Source of the DNA: Girardinichthys multiradiatus
Lineage: Eukaryota > Chordata > Actinopteri > Cyprinodontiformes > Goodeidae
Direction: 5' to 3'
DNA length: 64,000 nt
NCBI RefSeq assembly: GCF_021462225.1
Contig: NC_061797.1
Coordinates: forward strand, 23,335,093 to 23,399,092
This document shows, piece after piece, positions 36,466 to 49,587 of this stretch. The number at the start of each line of letters is the position of its first letter. The first letter of the stretch is position 1. The translations under genes and the position numbers were made by a program. The notes beneath the pieces are model-generated. The model saw only the letters and a program-made list of their open reading frames with translations, did not search any database and was not told where the DNA came from.

Positions 36466-37974
36466 CTCTCTACCAATTATTACTGGCGTGACAGAGGTGA
36501 TGGATGCATCCACAAAAAATTTCATTTCTGTTAAAAATGTAATATCCAACTATCCGTTCTCACTGTGTTTCGTGCTAGATGGTTGGTGATTCAGCGTCAC
36601 CTTTTCACAGAAATAAAATCAAACAATAAAGAGAAAGGGGTGGGGAGTGGCTGTAAAGTGACTGTGACAGATATGATGGATGGAAGGAAGAATGTTGCCC
36701 TTGCTGTCAAGAAAGCTCAAGATATAAAAGGGAAAATGTGAAGGGGACGGGGTGTATTTTGCGGAACAGAGGGAGGAGCAGAGCTCCCGGGGGAGACAGA
36801 AGGATAAGAAAGCCTATAAGGTGCACCGTACGTCGATGATGAGAGGCGAGGGGGAAACAGCTATAGAGTGATAGAAGGAAAGGGACAGACTGTGCTGCTG
36901 TGGTAAAGGTCATCAGCCTCCCCTGTGAGGTTGAGTGGTATTTGAACCTCACTTCTGTGGTAACAATGTATATTTACTATCTTCTGTGTATGTGAGCGTT
37001 GGTTTGTGCAATAGAGCTTGTTTGTCTGGCATGGGACTTAGAGCTGTGCTGGATTTAATTGTCTGCAACAAAGAACTGACCGCTTTTAGATCCATTCCTG
37101 TGCTGGGTATCATTTTGGAGGCCACAGCAGAATAAACACACGCATTTCACACTGTAAAGAATACAGTGCTTAGGGAGCTGAAGGCTTGGTGAGTAAGTGA
37201 GAAACTGCAGAGAAAGTGACAGAGGGGGAAAGGACTGAAAACGGAAAATGATTGAAGTATAAAAAGCACCAAAGAAAGTTAATATCATTCTTTTCAATAG
37301 ATTATCTTAATTTTAAACTAGGATGATTTATTCTAAATTAATTATCAAGATCCTTCACATCCTATTCAATTCTTCAGGATCTTCAGTGAGTTGTGAAACC
37401 GGTCAAAGCTAATGTGAGATCCTTCCTTGTTTTGCATCTTGCTTTAACATTTTATCCCAATGACTTGATGAATAAGTGCCAAAACTAACTCTGTTGGCTC
37501 AGTGATTTTTTTGCTCTGCCATTTACAGAAGACAATGCTTTAAATCGTTTCTGAAACACCCAGATAGGCTGTGAATCACTGCTGCCTACTCTTAAAGGCT
37601 CTTATTTTTTAATAGTCTTAGGATACATTTCTTAAGCAAGATTACCTGATTGAGAAAAAAAATAACAAAAACATCTGTTGCTATTATATGTTTCCAGAAC
37701 ATTTTGGAATTTTAGCTGATCAATCGCTTGATGAATCCACTCTGTAGTCTCTAGTTTGGAGATGTTTGAAACATTTATCTACTAAATGAACAAAAAAAAG
37801 ATCAGAAAATATATATATACAGTATCTACAATATAAATATATGTTTGAAAAAACATTACAGAGAATACACAAGAACTGTGAACATTTTCTACCTTTTTGA
37901 TTCCCCAACATGTTTGTTCATTCATTTTATCAGACTTAACACACTTTGTTTTGCAGTTTAGTGTTTCGTATGGA
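36464..37974. other. Non-coding stretch, no gene seen
   Basis: 36620-36900 is purine-rich. A TATATATA run lies at about 37809-37818. No gene or classified repeat. Confidence 0.5.
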
Positions 37975-38365
37975 ACATTACCCAAAGACAGGGTTGCACA
38001 GTGGTGCAGTTGGTAGCACTGTTGCCTTGCAGCAAGAAGGTCCTGGGTTCAATTCCCAGCTGGGGGTCTTTCTGCATGGAGTTTGCATGTTCTCCCTGTG
38101 CATGTGTGGGTTCTCACTGGGTACTCTGGCTTCCTCCCACAGTCCAAAGACATGCCTGTTAGGTTAATTGGTCTCTCTAAATTGCCCTTAGGTGTATGAA
38201 TGAGTGTGTGCATGGTTGTTTGTGTGTTGCCCTGTAATGGACTGGCAACCTGTCCAGGGTGTACCCTGCCTCTTGCCCATAGACTGCTGGAGATAGGCAC
38301 CAGCTCCCCTGCGACCCACTATGGAATAAGCGGTAGAAAATGACTGACTGACATTACCCAAAGAC
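37975..38365 (+). mobile_element. SINE with 15-bp target-site duplication
   Basis: SINE body 37990-38350, flanked on both sides by ACATTACCCAAAGAC (37975-37989 and 38351-38365), a perfect 15-bp duplication that proves insertion by target-primed reverse transcription. The head has an A box (TGGTGCAGTTGG) and B box (GGTTCAATTCC). The body is the same as at 30964; the tail is a short TGAC repeat. The best preserved of the three copies. Confidence 0.92.
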
Positions 38366-41300
38366 TTCCATTAAAATGGTTGCCAAATGCAGTAGGGCAT
38401 CATGAATGACTCAGAAATGTTTGCAACTGGATTTATTTTAAGATAGTGCACATCTGTTTTAAAACCACCTGCAGGTTTCTCCAAACTGATGTGACCTTGG
38501 TTGCTATCTACTTAATGGAAGATACTAACTACTTATAACAACTCCAAAGTAGCTTACTTCAAAAAATCCAAACTGTCCCTTTTAAAGTTTAAATGATTTC
38601 CACAGAGAAAAGTTAAGATAGCTTAGTCAGTTCTGCTTATCTCTTATAACTTTCCTCATGCAAAATCCTCTTGTATGCAGTGAAAGATATCAGCAATGAA
38701 AGATATCAGCAAATGCTTTTTTACGGAAACAACTCGGTGAAGTATAAACAAAGTGTGATTGAATAAGAAAACAATGTATTTGTGGCTTCTGTAAGTCACA
38801 AATGTGTTCGAAAAAAAAAAATCAGCTACTCACTTAAAGTTTGTATGTCAGTTTAAATCCTTTGGATCCTCCAAGGGGAAGTTTTTTTTCAGGGTTGTGG
38901 CTGTTAATTTGTACATTTATTTTAATCACTGACTTTTGATTGAGATCATGATGTGAAAACACAACCACCTGATTACAGATGAAAGCACTATTGTTCTCGC
39001 TGCTATATTACTGTGAAAATAAGTGTGACTAATTTTGAGAGACATGGAGAGGGTGGATTGTGTGCGCTTGTGCACAATTGTGCATGTGTGTTTAGCTGAG
39101 ACAGAGGCGCGGGGTGTGAAAGCAGCAGGAGGTTCTGCGGAGATGTTTGAGGACAATGTGATTGAGACGAGGCGAGACGGAGTCATTATCACTGGGCTTA
39201 CAGCTTTATTTCGGCATACAGCACACCAGCAGCACCATGTTTTCTAACTCTTTCTGATCAATAGATCTTTTGTTTGATTGGTTTCCATTGAGTCTTCAAG
39301 AGAAGCAAGCAGCTTTGAAGATGCTAATGATCTCCTTGTTTCATCTACTGACTTTGCTGCAAAATCCCTCCAACCTCGTTTTGGCCCTTGTATATGTAAG
39401 TGTATGCATAACGAACAATTATAGATTGATTATGTGTGTTTTTTAGGAAACAAGGTAAATCTGTTGGAACAGAAATTGTTTTTCATGCAATGCAGTTATT
39501 GCAATAATTACTCTCCGCAGTCTAAGACATGATGCAAAAGTCATACCTAGATATCTGCTGACAGGGCACCTTAAAACACAACAATGTTGATCATTTCTCC
39601 AGGCCTATAACTATTAATACAGCTCATTTATAAAAACTTACCAGGATCTTAAAAACCTGTTAAGATTTAGAGAAGCAGGTGTGCTCCTTGGGGATCTGAG
39701 CAAGACTGTTTGTATGCATCATAAAAAAAGAAGAGAAAAAAAACAATGTCTTGGACTGTGTGAACATTTGATGTTACCAAAAAAAAACAAAATTGAGAGA
39801 TCAAAACTAAAACAGCAGTAAAACCAGTCTGCACAGCTCGATCTTACTCAAGCCTGAGGGAGCTACAGATGTTCCCATCCTCATCAAAGTAAAGCATGTC
39901 CTCCAGCTTCACCAGCCTTATAAGCATATCGACGTAATGTGTCAACTGAGTGATCCCAATTTTGGTACAAAATTTAGAAACATCATAATTAAAATGAGCT
40001 ACAATGAATGAAAAGAAGGTATTGGGCTGCCGTCACCAGGAACAAATTGCCTAAAACAAGAGTGGTTTATGGGTAATTTCAACTGTACCAATTTGTGGAT
40101 GCAGAAGTGTTTGCTGCATTTTTCTTTTTTCCTGAGCGGAATAATCATATTTTCTTCTAACTGCTGCACTGGTTTTGTCACAGAAATAATTTAAAGCAAC
40201 TTAGCATATCTTAAGTTCATTTTCAGTTATTACCAGTTAGACCAAAATACTTCTGAGGGTTTCATTAAACAGTGACTGTAGTGTTTTGTATATATATATG
40301 TATATGCATATGGTATCCGCTGCAGCTCCCGGTCAGTTCGCGCCTTCATCAATGATTCGCCATATTTCGTACCCACTCACCACTTTTTCATTAGATTAAA
40401 GAAAATTACTTTAGATTATTGCTTTTTAAAGCAAACGTGAAATGTCCACCTGGCACGTTCATAGCCCAACAGCAAAAAACAGAATTAGGGCTTGTGAATC
40501 CACATTTTGTGTTCTGTTCTCCTTGAGTGTCTACAGTTTTTATTCGGCACCGATCTGAGGCCAATGTTTTGAAAACTGCCTCAGAAGGTACTGCTTTGTA
40601 ACTCAAAATGATTCTGACTAAACTGAGAACACAACAATATTGTAAAATAGTTAGACTTACAGCTCTTTGCAACAATGATTCATTTGATTAAGCACTGAGC
40701 AGAGAAGACCCAGAGGAATTTTTCACCTCAAGTCAACCACAGCTTAGAAAAACCTAATGTGATCAGTAAAGCTGGTTGGAAATCATTTTAAATTGAGGAG
40801 TGGCCAAATATTGTTTACTAATTATTTAAATTGGTAATGCCTGTATTTGTTTAAGCCCTATTAAAATTCCATATTTAGCCAAAGATCCATGTTTTATGTA
40901 TCTAATAATTTGTCATATACAATGTAATTTCCAGTAATACCAGACTACCAGATAAGTCATTATGTCAGGAAATTACATTGCATTAACTCAGCTGTTGTGG
41001 ACCTTTAACTTTATCTACATATCAGATTTGACCTTTTTCTAGGTAAAATGAAAACTGTTAATGTCATTTTCTCAATAAAGCGAAAAGTAAAGTGTAAATC
41101 ACCGTTTTTGTTTAAAATTGTATGGGACAGAAACATTTTAGTCTGTCCCTCTTATTTCCTTTAACATGCATTGAGTTGGAAGCTTGGGTTTAAGCTAATG
41201 GCTATATCTGAAGGACACTGGTTAGAGGGCTTTGATAGGTTCAGGCTTCCCACCCTCTTCTGTCTGTCCTAAATGGCAATGTAATTGTAGGGCTGCTGGT

Positions 41301-43675
41301 CGTGGGGTCCCTGCTGTGTGGAGACGAGAGCTTGACTACTACAATCATGACCTCTCGATCCTGCCTTTCTTTCCGCCTTTTTCACTCTTTCTCTCTCCTG
41401 CTTATTTTTTTGTTTATTGCCTCATAACATCTCCCCCTTTCACTCTCCCATTCTCTTTTCGTCTATCACAGACACAAACACAGTTAAATATATGCAGTGA
41501 TCGCACCAATACATTTCTGTGTGTGGTAAATAATCAGATGTTCAGCCCGGCAGGGGGGATCACCCGGCGCAGGGCTGAAACTGGTTCTATGCAGGTTTAT
41601 TAGCCCTCTGGAGTTTGGTGGCCTAGCAGGTGCCATTCTTAAACCTTAAACAGTGACATGAGATGAAGAGAAAAGCAACCACAAACAGCTGAGCGTAGCT
41701 TTTGTCAGCACTTAAGACTGCATAAGAGACTTCTATTAGATAACACAAGGTATAAAATATTCAGGAATGGTTTAAATAAAGGTTTTTCGCCACAGATTTC
41801 AGAAAAATGATCTGTTCTGACACAATAAATTAAAGATTATTTTCTCTTATTTACTTTATAGGTGCAGTAACAAACATAAACTTAGTTTTATTTTAAATTT
41901 GCAGCTTGAGTTCTGTTCATAACATCTAAACACGTGATACTTACACTGCCTTATTTCCCCTTCTAACAGTATAAATCCTGGTGAGCTTGCAAGAGAAATA
42001 TTGTTTTTCTCTGCAAAGTTCAGAGGGATTTCAAAGAAGACCCTATTAAAATTCATGCATGCAGCTTGGCTTCACAGCAGCTGTTGACATAATTACGGAG
42101 AAAAAAAAAGTGTGAAATTAATTTTGAATTTAATGTAAATTATAGTGATTGGCAGAGTTGCACTAACCACCATTCATGTACAAGGAACATATGCATACCT
42201 CGAGGTTGTGCAAGAGGACAGGGAGTAGCTCGGATAAACTGGCCATCAGAAAACAGAAATTCTCAAAGATGATTGTAAAATGCATTGAAAATGTGAAGCA
42301 GCAGCAAAGTTACAATAGAAAGTAGTGGGACAGATATGTTTAACAGCGTAAGTTGCTTTTAGCTGATAACCTACAAGAACCATCAACATGTACTAAGGTC
42401 CCTGTGCTACTACAAAATTCATCCATTCCGTTGTATTCATTTTTATAGCAAAGGTACAGCTGTACCACAACAAACACAATAATGTTTTGCTTTTTACAAT
42501 TTATTTGAGACATATAAATCATTAAAACTGTCATCAGTAACTGCTTTAATTCTCACGTGTATTGAAGGTCAAAATGCATTTACCATTCAGTCAGAACATT
42601 TTGACCAGACGTGTCCGCCTCCAGTTTTTAAAATTGTTTAAATTTCAGTTAGTTAAGAATGAGTCTTTTTCACAGGAGATTACAGGCAGAAAAAGAGCTA
42701 AGCGAAATGGCTTATTTTGAAATGAGCAGAGACTTTATAGACACAGAAGGAAAGATATTAATTTCTTGTACTTTTTGGAAGGCTGCAGATATGTTGACGA
42801 TGGAAATTGTCCAAATAATAGTTTTATTTATAAAACCATATTTTTGCATTTGGTGCAAAGCCACCAGTCAAACGTAAGCATTTAAACCCACCATTAGGAG
42901 ATTTGGTACATGTTTCCATAACACTGTCACTATACAGGGTCAAACCTTGTGTTTTGATAAGATATTGTTTTGTAAAGGATGGTCAGAGGACATTCTTGGT
43001 CATTTAGACCCTGAATGGATATTTTTGTTTGGAGTGGAGTTGAGTGAGGTATTTCAGAAATAGTGACCACACACACCACCGCTGACCTGACCTTCACTTA
43101 CCAGCTCTCTGAACTCACTCAGCCCGAGTGTTTATGGGCCACATGGAGCAGAGAAAAACAACTAACTGCATAACCTGTCATTGTCACTGAAGGTCATTGT
43201 AGAGGCACCCAATAGTTTCTGAATTATAAGGAAAACTCTTCATGGGAAAGTGTTTGTGAAAACCTGTTCCCATTTCATTTTGAGTGGTATAGATATGTAT
43301 GAATGTTTCAATACATGATTAATGACAGATGCGAGGAACAGGATTGTAAAGAAGATTTTAAATTTTAAAGAGTTAATACACTGTAGTTTATAGTCTGATG
43401 TAAAGCATTTTGGTATATTATTGCTCAGTTTATGACAAGTCCCATCCATATTTGATCAGTGTGCCAATAAAGACTCAGTAGAAGCACTCTAAATCATGTA
43501 AGTATGAGCTGAACTATTAAAATATGTGAAATTAAAGGTTTTTTTGTCTTATTTAATTCAGCTCAGAATTTCATTTGATCAGCTTTTTGAGATTGTTTTT
43601 CCACCCAGAACATAATCAACAGTTGTCCCAACAGTTGTGAGAATAAACTGCTTTTTAATATTGTCATCCAAACAG
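38366..43675. other. Non-coding stretch, no gene seen
   Basis: AT-rich and largely unique. 41230-41600 contains a GC-richer block with a C/T-rich centre. 38811-38822 and 42101-42109 are short A-tracts. No protein family, RNA gene or classified transposon seen. Confidence 0.5.
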
Positions 43676-43726
43676 GATGATGCAGCTTGATGTGTGCAAT
43701 GAGTCGGACCTGCTCAAGAAGGCAGA
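43676..43726 (+). other. Candidate host exon, 51 bp
   Basis: The acceptor is TTGTCATCCAAACAG and the donor GTAAGTGAGG, the latter close to ideal. The 51 bp keep the frame. In phase 1 they read MMQLDVCNESDLLKKAE; the other frames meet stops or are less protein-like. The peptide has the balanced composition of a real exon, unlike anything else unexplained in the window. I cannot assign it to a gene. If real, it would place most of the window in introns of one long gene. Confidence 0.4.
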
Positions 43727-44236
43727 GTAAGTGAGGGGGTGTTTGTCTGTAGTTGCAGCAGATGTCGTGAAATGTAACTGCAGATGTTTTGAAAATGTTT
43801 CCGCGACTTTTGTTCAGTATAAATCTTTTTTACAATTTTTATCCTATAATAAATCAAACAAACTGACAACACACAAAACAACTTTAGACTTCTTAAAATA
43901 GGGTTTTTCTCTAAGGAGTTCATAAAAAGCCTTTCTCTTTTTTGTCTTAGAAAAGGAACAAAGCATTCAGGGAAATCAAGTCGGTGGCCCTGCAAAAAAA
44001 CTGTGTGATCTACAGTTAGTACTTACTGAAGCAATGTGAAAATCAAGAAAAATGTTAGTTATTAGTCACAATAATAATTTCTATCTTTGTTAAAACAACC
44101 TCATTTGGGAGTTTACTGCAGCAAGCTCCTTATTGTGTTGCTAGATGACTAACAGTGATGCACAAGTTAGAATTTATTGTTGATTTTCTCTTAACAAAAC
44201 AGGTTCAAAATAATACGTTCAGGTTCAAATATATGC

Positions 44237-44580
44237 ATGCATCCCTTTGAATACAGTCCGGTCAGATCTCTCCGGGGCTCAGCGGGAGCTCAGTGCCCCC
44301 GCCGGGTAGGCTGGCGAGGCAAGCCGGCAATTACTACGGCGGGAGCGGAATACTCCAAACACGTCGGAGCACGTTTGAAACTAAGCGATGTCTTGATAAA
44401 TCAAGCAGATTTTTCACGTCTACACAGTTATATTCCCACACTAAAAACATTGTAAAAGTTCATTTGTGTCACAGAAAGTGTAATTTTTCCCAGTTTACTC
44501 ATAGCTTTTGCCACTGTGGTCCTGGTTTTAATAAAGATACATTTTCACCGTAGTTGAGGCCATCCTTTCCTAGTTCAGAC
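44237..44580. other. GC-rich unclassified block, possible repeat fragment
   Basis: 44275-44350 is strongly GC-rich (GCTCAGCGGGAGCTCAGTG, then CCCCGCCGGG and GGCGAGGCAAGCCGG) in an AT-rich setting, followed by ordinary AT-rich sequence ending in AATAAAG (about 44530). The sharp edges suggest an inserted repeat or processed fragment. Two overlapping open frames (44237-44455, 44293-44553) match nothing I know. Confidence 0.35.
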
Positions 44581-44989
44581 CTACTTCTATTTTGTATGTG
44601 CAAAAAAGCATTTGCACCCACGTAAATAAATGTTGGCAATTTATGTTTATGTTTAGTTGAAGTTAAATAATTTTAGGAGTAATAGCGGTAAACTGAAATA
44701 AACATGTTCAGATCTCATACATAATTGAATTCAGTTGTACAGCACTATCTGAAAACTTTGTATTACACTCTTTTCCAATTAATTTTGGTTCGGATCACTT
44801 GGGTCAGCTGATAAATATTACGTTATTATATTTTTGTAAAATATTATTATAACCACATTTCCTTACAATGCATTTGAAGTAGAATATACAAAACTATTTT
44901 CAATTGTTTGTTGTCAAAGTAGTTGTGAATATCTTGTACAAACTGCATTAAACGTTATGCAGCACCATTTTGTACCAATAAAAGCTGGG

Positions 44990-45760
44990 TATGGTCAAAA
45001 CCTCCATGACAAAATGTTGAAGGAATTAAATTACCAGCACCTATTGAGGTCAGGGCTTTGCGCAAGCCTGCTGTTATCTGTTTATCTCTTCTCAAACCAG
45101 CTTTGATTATGTCTGGGATCATTGGCTTGTTGGAAAACCTAACTGTGTCCAAATTTAAAAGCTTCTCTGCTGATTTGAGATGATGTTAAATAATCTGGAG
45201 GTAGTTGTTCTTTTTCTCCTTAGAGATTAGATTTAAAGCCTTATCTTGACCCTTACAATCAAAGCTATTGTCATTCTGCCCAAATTTCTCAGTCTTTGTC
45301 TCTTCTGACCATAAACAATTTTCTCCAGAAGGCATTTGGCTTGACCACATAGCCAACTGCAACTTTCAGCTGAGCTTCAACTCATCAATTTGTGCTGCAT
45401 GGTTCAAAGTTGGACACAACTGACTGTGCCAGCAGACAATGATCCTAAAGCAGGCTAACATTAAGCTTGTGGAAATCCCTGACCGCAATCATGCTGAAAA
45501 TTTGTGGAATGTGCTTAAAAGCTGGGCCTGTGCCAGGAAACCTGACAGTTCAGATGGATTCCTTCAATTCTGCCAAGAAGAGAGTGTATAATAGATAAAA
45601 TCCACAATACAGTCATTGAAGTTTTTTTGTTGTATATTCATTCCACCCTGGAAAAAGAATGGTTCAAATTAATCTTTAAAAGCATAAAATTGGGATAAGA
45701 GTAATGCCCATAAGGAGTGTATGTAAAGTTTTTAACTGTAGTAAGGCATTCACAACTAGA
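44990..45760. mobile_element. Rearranged Tc1-like relic with pieces on both strands
   Basis: 45000-45410 carries transposase on the minus strand: a stretch around 45290-45345 reads roughly FWRKLFMV-RRDKD, the W-x-K-V-x-x-SDE region. From about 45440 the plus strand reads IPDRNHAENLWNVLKSW, the SPDLNPIENLW region with the Glu kept. A right-end-like sequence (CATTCCACCCTGG, then TAAGGAGTGTATGTAAAG) follows at 45645-45732. Several stops. An internal inversion or two nested relics would explain this. Confidence 0.6.
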
Positions 45761-48609
45761 AACATATTGAAATAAAACATTGGATGCAATAATAACTACT
45801 TTGCTTACGTTACTTTCATCTTTAAACCCTTTGCAATGAATTTTATTCGGCATTTTAAACCCAAAAGATAAGAGTTGCATGCACTGGTATGTCTACTGTG
45901 TCATCATAGATGCATCATAGGTAATGACAAAACAATATACCAAAAAATAATTATCCAGAGCATTTTGATTGTACAAATTTGATGCTCAGAAGGGCTCAAT
46001 AATACAAGTCTAAGTTCAGGCTCAGCCAACACACAGGAAAAATTTACAACAATTAACATTCCCTAAGAGAAAAATGTGATCAGAATTTTAAAATAGTTTA
46101 TTTTTTTCTGATCTAGAGAATAAAATAAAGTATTTTAGTTTTAAATAGAGAAAAGCCGAATTGCAAAAACACAAACACAGGTAAATGCTCTCCTCTGGCA
46201 TGATGGATGCCTCACATTCAGCACGCCACCTCAGCATCTGGAGTGTGCCCACCTCCATCCAAATTAAAACAAGGAGGGCAAAAAGACATTTTCCAATTCC
46301 GCAGATGTAAGTCATTTCATCTTGTGATTCAAATGAGTTTGGTGTTTTGTGTGAACAGATGTCCTCACCCCTCCTCCTTTATCAACATTAGCTGATTGGG
46401 TTTTAGCATGCAGTATGCCGTGCCTCTGTCTCACAGGTACTAACACACTAATCTGCCTGTGCACAGCTGTGCAGTGTGGTGGAGGGGTGGGGTGGGGGGT
46501 TGATTGTAGGGGCTAGTCAGGAGAGCAAGGGCAGAAAGAATGGCTGAGAGGAATGAGGAAAGAGATTGAGAGGACAGATAGAGTGAAAAGGGAGAGCCAG
46601 AGGGGAGGGCTGTCTAGAAACAAAAACAGAAGAATAGATATGAGAAAACAAAAAGGCCAAAACAAAAAAGAAGCAGTCAAAATAATAAAGATATCTGTGT
46701 AAGATTTCAACCTTTAAGGCAGGGAAACCGAGGCTCAAAGTTTGCATATGTGTACCTGTGTGGTAAGAGCAGTAGCCCTCAGATAATCCTGCTGCAGCCT
46801 TTTGGCCTGTACCAGCTAACACAGACAGCACCTGTGGCACAGGAAGGGTCACACTGCGGCGACACTTTCTACCCCTGCAGGTGTGTGTCGCTTCATCACC
46901 ATAATGCAGCTTTGTGTGCTCCCCTCTAAGCTATCTTAAGCTCCATCCAACTCCGCCACTCCTGTGAACTGAGATACCTGTGTCTGTGTGTGTGAAAGAG
47001 ACGTCATGCCATGGCAAGGACCTCTGCCGTGTTTGTTTACCAAGCCGCCGTGCCGCAACAACGGGACCCTTTCTGTCTGCGCACCTGTTTGGCGGCCCTG
47101 ACATCAGCAGCACTCAGCACACAAAGACCACCTCTGCACCCCAGAGGGGAGCAGCAGGAGGGGACAGTGAATTAGGGCTTTTGGGAGGAGCAGAATGGAG
47201 GGAGGGAAAGTTCGTGATGAGAGACAGACGTAAGAATGATTGTTGAAAGTCTGAATCAGACTCTGATGGAGACAAGATACTGGGCAGAAAAAAATATCCG
47301 TGGCCGAAAGTTTGTAAGCTAAACATTTGGCACACAGGTGAATAAAAACTGGGATTTACACAGAGTTGGTGGATGTGGCTGGGTGGCTAGTTGCTGTGTC
47401 CCTTTGCGTCATTATCTTTCATCCCGGGAGTTGGTCGGGTGCACTCAGCTTGTGAGCCTATTAAAAAAGCACTCATTATCCCGACATTTGCACGCATCGC
47501 ATGCAAAAGTAATTTACTTGTAAGAAATTAAAAGTTCATTTTAATTGCTGCTCGCAGTGCAGTATGCAAATTAGGAGTACATAATGTACGTTGATGCAGA
47601 GCAGACAACACACTGAAATTCTGCTTAACCCTTTCGAAACAATATTGGGACTCCCATGTGAAGAAAAGAAACTTCAGAATAAAAGAACAGTGTTAAACAG
47701 AGATCAAGTGTGTTTGATTAAAATTTACTTACAGCTTTAAGACAAAGTTACCAAAAAACAAGAACTTCTATAATTTATAAAGCATGTAAATCTGCATCAT
47801 GGACTCATGTGTGTGTGTGTGTTGTTGTGCAGGTTTGTGTGTAAAAGGACAAGCTTGGCAGTAGCGTTTACAGTTTATTAGGTCAGTGAAGCAGTATAAA
47901 TCTATATACATATTCTCACACAGGATATGAAGATTTTGGATAAAGCATTAAATGAAATGTAACTAAGCTTTATATTTTCCTACCCCACACCTTTTGTTTG
48001 ACCTTCCTGCACCATCCCAAAATTTGTCGATATTGAAATAAAGTATGGATAAAAAACGTGTAACCATTTCTAACTACAAATGCAAAAAGCAGGGAGTTCA
48101 GCGGATTACTAAATATCATGTAGGGCGTACATTGTGCTGCTGTATGTATACTAGCACCTATTTTTTACAAAGGGACAGGAACACATGATGATTCAGTCGG
48201 ACCAGTGCAAACATAAATAAAAAATATTTTCGTTAATGATCTTGCCAATCTGACATTTTCCCTCTGATCTGTTACTTTCACACATCACTCACTTTAGTTG
48301 GTAAATTTCAGCTCACACAAACAGGAAATCCAACCTACATCCTTACAGTGCCTCATTATATTATGCCTTGAAATTTTAATGTGTCAGGCTAATGCAACGG
48401 CTTAATGAGATTGGGCCTGAAAGTAGCTTGCATCAAAGTAGGAACATGTGAATAAAGGTGGAGAAGTGAAGTGAAACATGATCAGGAGACTGGGAAGAAT
48501 TTGAACTTGGGTTGGTTTTGGTAGGGCCACTTTGACCTAAACCGCTGCAGTAAGGAAGGAATACAGCTGTAATACAATATTAAAATAATAAAAAAATATA
48601 TATATTTTT
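45761..48609. other. Non-coding stretch, no gene seen
   Basis: 46190-46270 and 46800-47300 are GC-richer and repeat-free. 46480-46660 is purine-rich. A GT run lies at 47809-47823. No gene is recognised. Confidence 0.5.
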
Positions 48610-48706
48610 GGATGGATGGATGGATGGATGGATGGATGGATGGATGGATGGATGGATGGATGGATGGATGGATGGATGGATGGATGGATGGATGGATGGA
48701 TGGATG
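48610..48706. repeat. (GGAT)n microsatellite, about 24 units
   Basis: Perfect tetranucleotide preceded by a short TA tract (48595-48605). No SINE body is visible upstream, unlike the tract at 6718. Open frames reading Ser-Ile-His-Pro are artefacts. Confidence 0.97.
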
Positions 48707-49135
48707 TTTTATTAGAATCAAATGTTTTATTGAAAATAAAAACAGGTTTTGATCCCCTCATGAGCAAAGTTTTGGACTGCGGTTAATTACTGTAGGTGGC
48801 ATTTAGACATTAGCTGATTTTTTCACCAGTACCAGTGATGTTTACCTTCAACTGGATGTTGTTTCAGGTGGTTAATTCAGTTAGGTGCAGGGCCAGCTTT
48901 ATACTATTGCTGTAAAAAAAATCTGACTTCAAGAGTTTCGGTCCACCTGTCTTTCTCCACTGTTTCTGCATGAGAAACTATAATGTTTCCATATAGTTTA
49001 ATGATAGCTGGGAGTCCTCTCTGTTTTATTTTGGTGTCACTTTTTAAAGTTCTGCTGCAGAACGTTGCGTTCCACACTTAGTTCTGCATATAAATATTCC
49101 ATGTGTGTTCAGGTCTAAAACAACACTGTATGAGC

Positions 49136-49202
49136 GTTTCGAACCAAAACCTACATCCTACTAGAGATGTAATGGTTTTGAACCGAAACCATCACATCCC
49201 TA
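49136..49202. repeat. Palindromic remnant of a hAT-like element
   Basis: AGAGATGTAATGGTTT (49164-49179) pairs with AAACCATCACATCCCT (49186-49201) at all but two positions across a 6-bp loop; the outer tips read TAG(A/G)GATGT, hAT-like. A diverged copy of the right arm (CGAACCAAAACCTACATCC) precedes it at 49140-49158. Possibly two ends left after internal deletion. Confidence 0.45.
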
Positions 49203-49587
49203 GTATTGACCTGTTTATTATTTAGTTGAATACAGACCCAGGCAGCCTCTTAACCTTAAAAACATAAATGCAGCAGAGACAGAAGGTCACACAAGAAGAT
49301 GAAGAACAAGGAAAAGCAGTGCCCACTCTATATTAAGGAGAACGTGTAAAACAGAGCGATGCAGTGTAACATCTTCTTTGTTCATGTCTTTATGTCTTAG
49401 GATGGGTCTTCATTTGAAAAGTTTGTCTCTTGCTGAAGAGCGGGAGCAAAACCCAAGCAGGAAAACACTATGATAGACATACCTTTATGATAAAAATAAA
49501 CCTGAGCAGGACTGGTGGTGGGGAACATAATAAAAGAAAAAAAAGGGTCAGCTGGATAATATGTATATTCTATGATTTACAGACAAG

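Noticed and set aside
48482..48767. Open frames reading Ser-Ile-His-Pro repeats
   Set aside because: Translation of the GGAT microsatellite.
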